A stretch of DNA of 64,000 nucleotides, from the NCBI RefSeq assembly GCF_023278565.1, contig NC_064679.1, positions 3,596,001-3,660,000 of the forward strand, written 5' to 3'. The notes under the pieces were generated by a model. The model did not search any database and had not been told where the DNA came from. It saw only the letters and a program-made list of their open reading frames with translations. The stretch is from Colletotrichum lupini. Taxonomy: Eukaryota; Ascomycota; Sordariomycetes; Glomerellales; Glomerellaceae. The translations under genes and the position numbers were made by a program. Positions 47,039 to 59,028 of this stretch are shown in pieces; position 1 is the first letter of the stretch, and each line of letters opens with the position of its first letter.

Positions 47039-50000
47039 TTAGAAAAGGCGCACTCTCTGCGAGTTGCTAGTCTTGGACGCCTTTGCCGACGATGAAGTCA
47101 TCGTAAGGTAGGCTCCCGAGTAGTCTGCCGCTCCAGTTCCAGTTTCAGTCTCCCCACGCGTGTTGTCGTTGTTAAGGCTGGTAGGTTGGATCAGGGCCAG
47201 GTCCGTCGTGTCTAGAGACTTGAAGATGCTCATAGGGATTTTGTCACCAACGACGGCAGGACCGATCATGAGAGCCATGAAGAGAATGAACATGGTGAAG
47301 TAGAGAATGGCATAGCGGAAGACACGCTTGCGTCTCAACTTGGACTGCTTCATTGAGTAGATTGGCGGGCGGATTTGGCGACTGTGAGGGGTTTGTTAGC
47401 AATGCTGTGGGAACGGATTGTGGACGAGTGATGGTGATACGTACCCAGGACGAAGCCAGAAGAGCATCATCGAGTGCAACATGTCAATCTTGGGCACAAG
47501 GATGACCGGAAGCATGATGAAGAGAAGGAAGTGGCCCAAGACAAAGTCGGCCGCGAACATGCTCAGCTCCGTAATCTTGCAGAGGAATTCACGGGCGGGC
47601 TGGGAAACTGAGTGCCATCCCATAGAATACCACTTGCCGGTCCAGAATGCAATGTTCGCCGCGTCCGTCTTGATCTCACGCGTCAAAGTGAGCGAGATAA
47701 TCAGCTTGAAGACGAAACGTTGGATGGCGACCACGGCGATCATGCCAAGCAGAGTTCGGGCGAAATCGAAAGACTCGAGCAGGAACATGACCTCGAAGAA
47801 GACAAGCAACATGATCACGGCAATGCCGTGGGCAATCGCCGCAAGGACACTACCGAACTTCTTGCAGCACATGCTCAGGAGGGGACCCATGAAACAGGCC
47901 ATGAAGAAGAACATCAACAACGCGCCGGCGTTGACTGCAATAGGGGCCAGTGCGACAACTCCGACTCTGATCAAAGAGTTGGTACGCTTGATCGCCGAAG
48001 ATGAGGCATCGGGGTTGTTGTCAGCAGAGACGCCGGTCTGGGCGTTGATGTACAGGTACGGAATGACAGTGACGGCCACGAGGAGCAGAGGAGTAAGAAT
48101 CTCGCCCCAGAACATGTTGGTGATAGCCGCACGGGGTACGTCAGACGACATCTTGGCAGACGGGTCACCGAGAGCCTTGCGCTTATAACCTGTAATACGG
48201 GTACGAGACAGACGGCAGAAGGCGATCCAGGAGGATGCGTGAGAGCGAGAGTTACCACGGGACAGCCACCTCAAGAAGTCGCGGTAGTCGATGAAGAAGT
48301 CGCTCCAAGCGAACTGGTGCGGGTTGTACAGGAAGGGCGAGATAACCAGGGCGAGAAGAGAGATCCAGAAGTAGACGAGTGCGGCTTGCCAGATGGTGAC
48401 GGTGGCGAAGAGAAGCATCATTAGTAGACGAGATCCGAAGTAAATCGAAGGGCCGGCAAAACGAGAGTACAAGACACCGAAGGGAATGCGAGCAGTCGCA
48501 AAGCCACGACCAGTACCAATGTACCGGGCACCGCCAAACGAGAGATCCTGCTGTACCGAATTTGCGTAAATCTGGCAAACGAAGACCTCGAAGAACGGCG
48601 AGAGGGAAGAGAATTGCTTGCCAAGACGCTTGGCGGCACGCCAGAAACCTCTCTCAGTCAACTCTTGGACGACCAGCGGCACGAAAGCCAAAAGCAACAC
48701 GAAGATAATGGAGAGAATGCAGCGGTACACCCAATCCATGAGAGCATCGGTATTCTGGCAACCAGTAGGGAAGAGAGGATCGGTGATGGGAACGTCGCGG
48801 TTGTAGTCGCACGCCTTTGTTTCTTTCCGGAGGGCGCCCAAGCTGAGCAAGCAGATCATGAACATCTGGACGGACAACATAATGAACATGTTGTTGAGAT
48901 GGAAACCAGGATGGGCGTAGTAGAAAGAGAGGAAGCGGTCCAGAGGCAGTTGAGTTCCGAGGTAGTAGTACTCGCGAGACAGCATCTGCTCACCCATACC
49001 AGTTCCAATCTTGGTGGTGAAGTTAAGAATTGAGCCGAAACCCAAATCACGACCCTTACCACACTGGTAGTACTCGCAGTGCTTGATCCTGCCACCGCGC
49101 AAGATGGCGTTCATGCCGGCGTAGATATCCTCGTTGAGATGCAGACCCTTTTGGGCTTTGGAAACACCACCGCGGGTCGTCATGAAGATACCGTTGAGGA
49201 AATCCGGGTGACCGTAATGAAGCTTGCCTCCAATCTGAGCAAGAGTACGGGCGAAGAGAGTACCGAATGTCTGTTCCTTTCCAGCAGCAACGTCACCGAG
49301 GATACCAATGTTTTCCGAGAAAATGTACTCGCGAGCACCAAGAATAGCGACAGGGTTGGTCATCTTGCTCTTGACACCAGGAGTGTAGGGGCTGACATTA
49401 TCAGTCTTCATCTCCTCGAATTCGGCAAGGACGGATCGGATCTTGAGGCACTCCTCGAGGTAGTTGTCCTGGTTGGCGTCGATAAGCTGGATGTATTCAC
49501 CGCGGTAGAAGATGAGCGAGTGGTTCTGGTTGTCGGATTTGCCGTCTCCCAAGATGGGGTTGCCGGAAAGCTGAATGCGGAACTTGGGCTTGCGCATGCC
49601 GTTCTCCATAATCTCTGAGTGACCGTCGATGAGAGCAGAGTACAGACGAGGCTCCTCGCCCTCAGCCAGAGGGGGCTCTTCGTCGAGGTAGGCGATCTGA
49701 AGATCGGGGTAGGCACGAAGGAGGAACTCGGCGTTCTCCATCTCTTCCTTCTTGAACTTGGCGTAACGCTGCATGGAAACACAGAGCTTGAACTTGCGAC
49801 GAGCCATGCGCTCGAGCTCACGCTCGAGCTTGTCGGAGTTGCCACCGAACATTTGGACAACCTCTGGGTTTTCCACGCGATACAAAAGCTTGATAGCTCT
49901 ACTATAATTCATGAAGCCAGAAATCGTGCGATACAAGGTCTGGAAGCGAAGAGATGCCCAAATACGGGTTCTGAGGGTGTACTCGGGGGCAGAAGATTTG

Positions 50001-53000
50001 AAACCAATACAGTAGAAGGGCAAGTCGTCGATCTTGCTCTTGGCGGTGTCCTTTTCGTTCTTCTCGTTGGTGTTGCCGTCGCCGTTGAACTGGGAGGTTT
50101 CATCGGCCAGGATCTTTGTGTCCTTGACGAAGCAGTCCCATTCATGCGGGTGAAGCTGCTTGAGGTACTCAAGCAAAGTCACGCGAGAGTAGGGCTCATC
50201 CTCGCGAATAATCTCACGGAGAGAAAGCAGAATCTTTTCGCTGTAATGAGGAATGAGGACGGTGAAGGTCGGCATATTATCGACTGGCACAGGCTCCGGG
50301 ATAGGAGTCGACAGCGATTGAGCGAAGAAGGAAAGACGTCTCTCGGCTTCGCTGTCGGTAGGGAAGAACTCAGTCTTGAACGAGTGATCTTCCTGAGAAA
50401 CGAAGAAAGTAGGCGCTCTCAATGTTCTCTTACCCTCCTGCTCGGAAGGAACCTGGTGGTAGAGAAGCTTCTGCACGTGATCAATGGCCAACAAGTGCTC
50501 TCTGTACATGGAGATGACGATGGCGTTCCACACTTGGGAGATGAGAACCTTTGGCTTGTACTTGATCTCCATGTCGCCAGTAGCGAGAATCTTGGAGTAG
50601 ATGCGCTTGGGCAAGCGAGAGAAAATGTTTCTCCAAGGTGTCCAGATGGAAGAACCGATATAGAAGGATCGGGCAATGGAGAAAATCGCATTGACCAAGA
50701 CGTACCACAGGTACGTGTCGAGGAAGAAAAAGATCAAATCGGTGAAGGCCATCAGAGCCAGAAGAACGTACGGCTGCTTCTTGCACAGAACATCGCCAAT
50801 GATCTTGTCGCCGAGACACTCGATGTTCATGATGGTGAGGTAACGGATGGGATCTCTGAAGGACAAAGTCAGGTAGACGTAGGATTCTCCGAACTTGGCA
50901 CCGAAGACAGCAACCCAGAGACCGTAGGACATGGCCATGTCATTGCCCTTCAAGCGCGGGTAGCTTGCCGTGAATGTCTGGCTGGCAACGTACTTGCGCG
51001 AGTTCTTGGTCAAGTAGCTGCCGAAGAGACCGCCGAGCGGCATGACCGAGAAGAAGATGAAGGTGAGGAGCGCAATGATGAACTGCACAATGGCGAGGAT
51101 CTTAGCAATCTGCTCATTGGGGTTCGGGAGCACGAAGACGTAGACGAAGGGCGCAACGTTGATGATGAGAATGAAGATCAGGAACAGCAGACGTTTGGTC
51201 AAGTGCTGCGCGCCAGCCCATTTGCGCGGCACGTATGCCCACTCAGCCAGAGTAGCCAAAACCTGAATGAGCGCGGCGATCGTACCACCGAATCCAACGA
51301 TAGAGAAGTTCTGGGCTGTCGTCGGCTGCTGGTTGGCTTGTTGCTCGTACGAAGGACCGACGACCAAACTAGGAGAGTTGTGTGCAGTGTAGAACCAGAA
51401 CATGGTCAAGTGAATGATCCAGATACGGTTGAAGTTAACAAGCAAATGGAACCATGACCGAGTCTCCTTGTATGTCTTGAAGAAGCACTTCTTCCAGTTG
51501 ATGTCCTTAAACTTGAGGTATCGCTCGGCAGGAGGAATGTCGACCAACTTGGACTTGTCCTCGAGGACAATCTTCTCGATTCCTTCGGGGTACCAGAAGA
51601 GCTGGTTGCAGTCGTCGTATCCGATGACCTTGTCGTGATCACGCTCGCGTCGCACGTAGACGCCATCCGAGATTTCGTAACCCTGGTCTCTGCAGAACTG
51701 GTAGAGTGGTGTAATGACGTTGTTGAGGAAGGTGAACTCCTCCACAGGCTCCACCAAGTTCTGGCATGCGGGAGTGTTGAGGTAATCGTCGGCACACTTG
51801 AAGATGAAGCACAAGCACTCGGGCATGAAGCGAACCTGGTTGGCTTCACCCCAGCAGAGCAGGTACAGAGCAAGCTGGCGAACACGGTCATGCTGAGACA
51901 TGCGGTTCATACGCGTCTTCCAGCGGTACTCGGCAGCTTCGAGAGAGTTATCACCCTCAAGGTCGTCCAGAGCCTCGGCCTCGTTCTCGGCTTCACCCTT
52001 CTTCTTCTTCTTGTTCTTGGCCTTGCGACGCAGACCCTTGCCCTTCATATTGGCGAAGCCGACAGCGTCATCCAAATCCAGGTGAGCGGCGAAGTACCAC
52101 TTGCGGTAGTTGGCGTTGTCTCCACCAATGTAATCGGCGTGGAGAGACAGCAGCGCCTGATTAGGGGTCATGCGGGAAGCTCTCGAGTCCAAAAGAATCA
52201 TGAAGTGGTCGTACATGTTGCGCATGCTGTCCCGCTGGAATCCAAACTTGGCACAAAGATCGAGGAAAATGTCCTCAATCTCTTCCTTGGAAAGGGGAAT
52301 CTGAGCATCGGCGCTCCAGGCAGGGTACGGCTCGCGAGAAGCAGCCGACATCATGTTGGCGTAGTCCATGCCGTAATTAGGAGTCGAAGCCCCAGAAGAG
52401 CGGTTTCCGCCATAGGAGATCTGGGAGGAAGGGGGTCTGAATCCACGAGCACCGCCCTGATCATAGCTGTTGTAACGTTCGTCGCCGCGGCCGTAGTAAT
52501 CCATATCGGCAGCTCGAGCCATGTCGGATCTCATGGTGAAGTCGCTGAAGGTCTCAGAGTCTTCCTCGGAGCCCTGATGGCGTTGTCCACCGGCATGCCC
52601 CTGGTTGTAGTCCTGGTCGTAGTAGCCATTGGGGTGGTTGTTGTCATAGTAGCCGTCCTGGTACTGCTCGTTGTTGTCGTAGTATCCGCCATCCTGGTGG
52701 TAGGCATTGTTCGGGTCGGCATTGTAGTAGCCCCTGGAGAGTATCGTTAGCACAATCTTTCAACTAGAGTCGGCAAAAACGAAGAACATACGACTCATCG
52801 TAGTAGCCATCACCACCTTGCTGGGGGTGACCACCGTGGGCGTCGTAGGCACCATGCTGATCATAGTACTGCTGGTCGTCCTGGTAATAGGAATCGGTCT
52901 GCTGAGTTCCGTTTCCTCCATGGCCGCGACCCTGTTGGTCGTAGCCGTCATCGTAGCCCTGGTGGCCACCGCCACCAGCACCACCGGCTGGGTATCCCGA

Positions 53001-53003
53001 CAT
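47039..53003 (-). CDS. FKS1: beta-1,3-glucan synthase catalytic subunit
   Basis: Three exons, 53003-52792, 52733-47445 and 47381-47039, give 1947 residues, normal for a mould FKS1. It is the plasma-membrane GT48 enzyme that makes beta-1,3-glucan from UDP-glucose under Rho1 control, the echinocandin target. The first 200 residues are Tyr/Gly/Asp/Asn-rich with at least five GYYD/GYYN repeats. The FKS1 domain 1 block (about 330-450) contains [21 protein letters not shown]-terminal membrane spans are followed by hot spot 1 (50849-50875, YLTLSFRDP, Tyr near residue 691). A large cytosolic glucan synthase domain follows, containing [25 protein letters not shown] and [24 protein letters not shown], then hot spot 2 at 48713-48736 (DWVYRCIL) and multiple C-terminal spans. 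Exon 1 supplies only the Gly-rich head. Both introns close in frame. Confidence 0.97.
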
Positions 53004-56000
53004 TCTGAAAAGCGATTATCTAGCAGAGCATCAGAGTCAGTACGAACGGATCGATACTATTTCAAGCCACATCCATTGGCAAGCGGGGGTTGCGGAGAGA
53101 GGGGGGAGAAAGTAGAAGCGCCTTTAGGGGAGTAGAGGAGAGGCTGGGTAACTGACCGTCCAAAAGTCATCAGGGAGGATTCTCGAAATAAGTGTGGTGG
53201 GATCAGTGGGAGGGCTGACGATGGTGAGCCCAAACTGATGTGGCCGGCACAACAAGAGTAGATAGCGACAGTGATTTGGATTGCAAAGTCGTAAACCGTC
53301 TAGTGGCTCGGCGGCGTGAGGTGGAGGAAGGGAGCTGCGGGAGCACGGCAAGGCCGACTGGCGTAGTTGGCTTGGTGATTGTTCCTTTGGAGGTGGTAAA
53401 CCGTGAACCAAAGAGGTTGGGCAAGGTTGGCGCCGGATACACGATGCGTTGGACTGCTCAGGAGAGGAGGGCAAAGCACGACCTCTTGCAGTAGACCCAA
53501 AAGCTTGGCCGGCTTTGGAGAAGACGACGAAGCGATTGACTGGTGATGGGTAATACTTTTTTTTTGTTGTTGTTTTGAAATCCGCGACTGCCCAGGGAGG
53601 CCGTCTCACAAACGAGCGTGATGAATTAAGGGTAGAAAAAGCGCAGGTGGAAGGAGGGAAGAAAAGGGGTGGACGGAACGCGAAGTATGGAAGGTGCGAA
53701 CCTGTTGTGGTGTGGAAGGAGGTAAAAAGGCGAGGTTCGAGGTGAGGCAGCGGGAGAGCAGAGGTTGGGTGGAGGAGCAGGAGGTAGGTAAGGTACGGAT
53801 AGAGGGAGTGGATGGAAGTGACACCGGGCCTGTTGGTGCTAAGGTAAGAGACGACAGGCTAAGGGGACGGTACCTTTACGAATACGTACACAAGTAACAG
53901 CCCACGCCACAATGCTTCAAAAAGGGGGGAGGCAGATGGACGGATAATAGGTGGATGGATGGGCGGTTAAGGGATAAGACTGGGGGTGCTGCACAGTGAG
54001 AGATGATACAAGCACACAACCTTGAAGTTGACAGGCACTTGAGATCCTCAGATGATGGGAGGGAAACCGCAACAGGCCTGTACAGTACAGTGTAATGGTT
54101 GTTCTCTAACGAACGGCGGACAGGAGAGGGACGGGATGCTGCTAGTACTTAGGCACATTTAGATGCACAACTGGACGAAAAGGAGAGGGACCATTCAAGA
54201 ATCAGGCGGGACCTGTCCGGTCTCCTTTCCTTTCCTGCTCTGCTCTCTTCTCTCTGTACCTACCTTATTCATACAGTGCACAGCAAGTCGCGCCGGTAGC
54301 TACGTACTGCGTAGGTATGCACCAAAAACAGGACCAAAAAATATGGAAAAGGGAAAGGAGGAGAGACACCCCCTTCAGAATCCCAGACGGCCCGTCCTGA
54401 ACGGGCTGCAGCAAACAGGAAAAAATTAGAACAGGGGGTGGGTCCACACAGGGAGCCTTCTATTTACACAGGATAGAACCAGAATCGAGAGAACTGCAAT
54501 CTGCACCAGCAAGGCAGGCACGGGTCAGAATAATACGAATGGGAAGACCAACTAAATTTCCGTACGGATACACTACACTCACAGGCAGGAGCAGTAATTT
54601 TTGTTTTGGAAGCGCCTTCAGGACCTGGACGAGATTCAGACATGCCGCCGGTTGAAGGACAGGAGAGTTCATAGTGCGGTACTCCGTAGACAGGGCTTGG
54701 CGATGATGAAGGTGGCCCACCCATTGTCCAGGATTGACCTCGTCCAAGGAAGTACCTCATCCAGGCACATAACGATACCACAGACACCTGCCTTGCCTCA
54801 TGCAGGCGGCAGCGGCATCTTGAAAGTTGGAACGCGTTGAGGAGTGGGCAACTGTTCTCGCCTTTTCTTCTTTCCTTCCTTGCCTTTTCTCTTCAGTCGC
54901 AAATCGCAAGACGTCTCTACTGTCTCGATCTTCAAAGTTGTCGTCTCTTTCTCACCGTACTGCATAGATTCTTCTGAGTTTTCCGGCAGGAAGGCGTGGC
55001 TGTGCGACTGCATTCCTGCACGTTGACTGGTCAGATGAAAAGAACAGACAACTTGAAGTCCAGGTGGGCAAGGAGCAGGGCAAAACGGCGTGTCGTGTCT
55101 GTGGGCGGAAAGAGTGGGATGTCCTGGCCAGTCAAGCTCTGTCCGCGGGCTGGAAAGGCGGGCAGGAACGAGAAAGTACCTGCCCACTCTGCCCTCAGTG
55201 TCGCACTGTGAAAAAAGGTACGTTCCTCGAGAGGGTGGGGAATTACGACGGACAGGGGGCTGGTCCCGGCAGAAGGGTGAGGTTCAAGTGCAGGCCTGCA
55301 GCCCGCCATCATTGAGTTTTGACTGGCAGTGACAGTGCCAGACTTCTGTGCCAGACAGCCAGATTCAAGGCGAGAAAACTCCCGTCACCTTCCACTCCAA
55401 CTTCACGGCTCAGACCTCCGACCTGCCACCTGCACCCTACAGGGGCTATGTTGAATTGGCAGGCCAAGGAAGGGGGGCGATGAACGTCCAATGTCATTGG
55501 ATGCGAATTGCCTTTTGGGGGGCACGGCTCCACCATACTGCGTAGAGGAACGTCAAACACCGCCCTCACTCGCCCACTCATTCACTCACTCACTTCACTG
55601 TGCACTCTTCACTTCACTCGCAGTCTCACTCCTTACCCTGAAGCTACGCGTACAGATACAGGTGCTGCTACTATTCATAGCCCAGGTATGAGTGTCTCTT
55701 CATTTCTATCTACTGTGTGTTCATTCGGCCCTCACTTTGGTATCCCCGACCTACACAGTACCTTAGAGATTACTTCACTCGTCCAGCGAGGAGCCATTTT
55801 GTTCAGATGCCAGGCCTCTCTACAAAGTAATCGGCTCTGGAGTCGCATTGTATCCATATGTCATAGGACAACCAGCCACTTTCAAAACGAAAGTTGTAGG
55901 TCACTTCACGCGTCGCCATGGGTTGGTACTTTCACTTTCAATCCTAGCAAATATGGCAATCTGGATTCTGGAAGCCTGAAAGAACCGCACCTCCTTATCC

Positions 56001-58249
56001 ATAATAGTACTACCTACGCAGGATCGTTATCTGTCGACCGTTCCGTTCCTTGGCAGCTGGATGCTGACTCCATGAGGCACTCCATCAAACACGTCTCCAT
56101 CGGATTATCAATCCATCTCTTTCCCTCAATACTTTTTTGATTGAATCTTGTCTTTCCCTTTCGATTGGTTGTGGACAAATGTCTCAACGAGGGAGAACGG
56201 GCTGGGTCTGTCACGGGAAAGGGGCAACCGATCCGCGCAACAGGGGACGCTACTGCGTGCTGCGTACCTGGATCTTTGGCCTGCCTTCCAGAGCAAGGCC
56301 GGGCGTTCCGGTACTTGCTGCTAGGTAATTAACAGCCAGGGCAGGGGTCGACTCAAGTGTGTCAAGGTCCTGTCCTGTCCAGATCACAACCGAGATCCAT
56401 GGGGATTGGGTGAGTGTTCATCTCGTCGCAGCTACGTCTGACCTCTCAAACCTGTATTCCTTCAGTTCTCGCACCGCCGCCTCGCCAAAAAGGGAATTGG
56501 TTTTTCCAGCTCAGCAAAATGCTGCTCGTCAAGTCCGCTGTCAGACTGGTGGACAGGACGTTCTGCCTCCCTCTCGGCCCGTCGCGGTTGCCGTTAACGC
56601 CGTATACATCTCGAAATGCTCGATACGAGTTGGACGCGTACATCGTCCATGAGCTAGCGAGGATAATAAGGAATAGGTGGCAATCCTAGGGCATTATCGA
56701 CCGCCCAGAGCATCTTGTTCCCGAGATCCCGTCAACGGTCAAACTCGTCTCGCTCCGCACCATATCATTCTCCCCATGAACCCGACCTCAGATCATCTTT
56801 CCCGAGATTGGTTCAAGCCAGACCAAAGCAGTGGAAGCATGGTTCTCAACTTCTCCGACAAGATATCCACTTCAGCCCATGGGCCTTGCGGACTTTCCCT
56901 TCGACCGTCAACTCATCTGCCATTACTTCTGTCACAGATGTGCAGCTGCCGCATTATCTGCAACCCTCGTGCGTTTTCCGAGCCACAACGGTTGTCCCCG
57001 TCAGCCGGCCTCAGCCAAGGCTCTGGAAGGCTGAAGGACAAGCAAGTTGAGCAATAGGTACGAATACACACACAGACTTTTGCAGATGGTTGTGGGTGGG
57101 CAGCCGAGATCGCCGTCTCAGTAACTGCAGCTGCGCCTCGGTGGGCTTGTCCTGCTGGGTACTTCGGTACTGCGACACCATCCGCGGACCAGCTCTAGGA
57201 AGCAAGAAGAACATCTGGGTTTCTTCTCTCGCATACGGATAGAGTTGATTAGGCCGCTCGCTTTGACCTTCGGACTGAGCGAGCTGTCAGCTGCAGCTCG
57301 CAAGCAGAGACAGAGGTGGACTTCAGCACACTCTGACCTCTTGCAGTAGAGATCGGATTGATCGCAGGTTGGACTTATAGTCTGTGAGGTATCGGATATG
57401 CCGCTCGACAGCAAGTACAGACAAAGTTTGGTGATGTGAGTTGACTGCGGCAGTTTGCCCAAAGCGACTGGTACCAAACAGACATCTCAGTTGCCGCTAT
57501 GTATCTGCGCTATATCGTGAACAACACGAGAAGCGTTGTGTCTCTACTGGTACACGAGCCTTGTCAACCCTCCAGAGTCGATAGCTCGTAATAATGCCGG
57601 CTGCACTTCGTGTCTGTTGGCTGCCAAGTGGCCTCACGCCGACAAAGGATGCATCGGGTTTGCCACCGCTGCACCATCGAACTGGAAGCATACCAATACG
57701 CAGACAGACGTACGAATCCCGAGTACCTGCGGCCAACACATTGCCTGCATCCTGCCTTAGTGTGAACCCACATTGATCTATCTTGGGATGCTCACTCTTC
57801 GCACTGTCTCAACGTACACAGTAGAGAAGATTGTCGTGTTGGCTGATTCTCAGGCCCTGGAAACGCGTCGGTTTAGTGACCTACACTTTAGCAGGCGGCC
57901 CGACAGCAGATCAGCACCGCTAGGAAAAGATCAACAACCGTCAACAGCAAATGGCTGAATTGGATAACAACAATGCCATGTTAAACTCGGGACGATCAAT
58001 GGTTGAAATCCCTCGACTCGGGCGCTATGGCCCGTGGCAATTGCCAGTTGCGCATGGCACCCGTATCTGTACTCCGTCACACGAACTACTCAAAACCTGC
58101 TTCACGGTCACCCCAGAAGGAACGCGACTTGAGTAGAGTACATGCCCTGTGCTTGAGGTATATAAGATCACTGTTTAGCTCCATCGTTTTGCATTACTAG
58201 AGGATTGCCGCAGTACATATAAACGCTACCCTACCCTCGAATTCCGTAC
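53004..58249. other. 5.2-kb FKS1 upstream region, no gene recognised
   Basis: The first several hundred bases are FKS1 promoter and leader. Further out the sequence has TACCT, TACTGCGTA and TACTCCGTA words (about 54257-54320, 54675 and 55537) and pyrimidine-rich runs. The longest open frame is 210 codons (55508-56140). Its composition is irregular and it has no domain, so I do not call it. It ends near a 14-bp word (58155-58168) that recurs past the AT-rich block. Confidence 0.5.
58155..58168 (+). repeat. left copy of a 14-bp direct repeat flanking the second AT-rich block
   Basis: The word GAGGTATATAAGAT occurs here and again at 59015-59028 in the same orientation, 860 bp apart, on the two sides of the AT-rich block. 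It may be a target-site or terminal-repeat remnant, or a coincidence of AT-rich DNA. Confidence 0.5.
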
Positions 58250-58995
58250 TATTTAACCTTAACCCTTTTCTTACCTATCCTTTCCTCTATTTTACCCTCT
58301 CCCTTATTAAGAGATTATTAAAATTATAATTTTAATAACTTATTAATAAGCTAATATTACTATTTAAAAATAAATAACTTATATTTATATATAAGTATTA
58401 GGAGTTTTATTATTATAAAAATAGTAATAAATATACTAAAGTACTTAAAAGAGCTTTTTAATAAATTTTTAATATTATTTAAAATAATAATCCTTAAGTT
58501 ATAAAGAAAAGTTAAAGTATTATATTAATATAGCCCTATCCGTTTTATTAATATTAATAATACTTTTTTTAATATAAAATATTTTAATAATACTCTATAA
58601 TTATATTATTATACTTTATAAATTATACTTAACGTTAATAAAAAATTTAATATTATTTCTTAATTCGTTTTTTAGTTTCTTTATTAAGGCTATTATTATA
58701 AAATTAATTTAGTTATTAATATTTTAATAAGTATTTTAACTTAACTTAGAGGCTCTTATAGCCCTTAAAAAGAGGCTTTTAAAAAACTTATAATTAAACT
58801 TTTATTTATTATAAATAAAGTTATTATAATTAAAACTATAGTATTACGGACCTCGATAATAAATAATTAATAATATAGTTATTTTTCTTTTATAATAAGT
58901 TTAAAAAAGTATTTTAATTTAAATACTAAGTAAGTATTATACTATTTTATTAAAACTATATTCTTATACTTATAACTTAGAAAGAATTAACTTTC
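58250..58995. mobile_element. second RIP-like AT-rich block, element type unknown
   Basis: About 750 bp of extremely AT-rich DNA, more extreme than the first block and with scarcely any CG, CA or TG. I translated parts of both strands by eye and found only stop-riddled frames, with no transposase or reverse-transcriptase signature. Sharp borders against normal-GC DNA argue for a RIP-mutated repeat copy or a solo terminal repeat. Confidence 0.7.
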
Positions 58996-59014
58996 TTCGA
59001 TAACAAGGTACTTA

Positions 59015-59028
59015 GAGGTATATAAGAT
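59015..59028 (+). repeat. right copy of the 14-bp direct repeat
   Basis: Identical to 58155-58168 (GAGGTATATAAGAT), located 20 bp past the end of the AT-rich block. Confidence 0.5.

Noticed and set aside
49619..51457. 612-codon open frame on the plus strand, plus a 371-codon one at 51635-52750
   Set aside because: Both lie opposite the FKS1 coding exon and read as Glu/Leu/Val-rich shadows without a domain.
55508..56140. 210-codon plus-strand frame in the FKS1 upstream region
   Set aside because: Ser/His/Leu-rich irregular composition, no domain, no signal peptide and no splice partners. Probably chance in GC-normal intergenic DNA.
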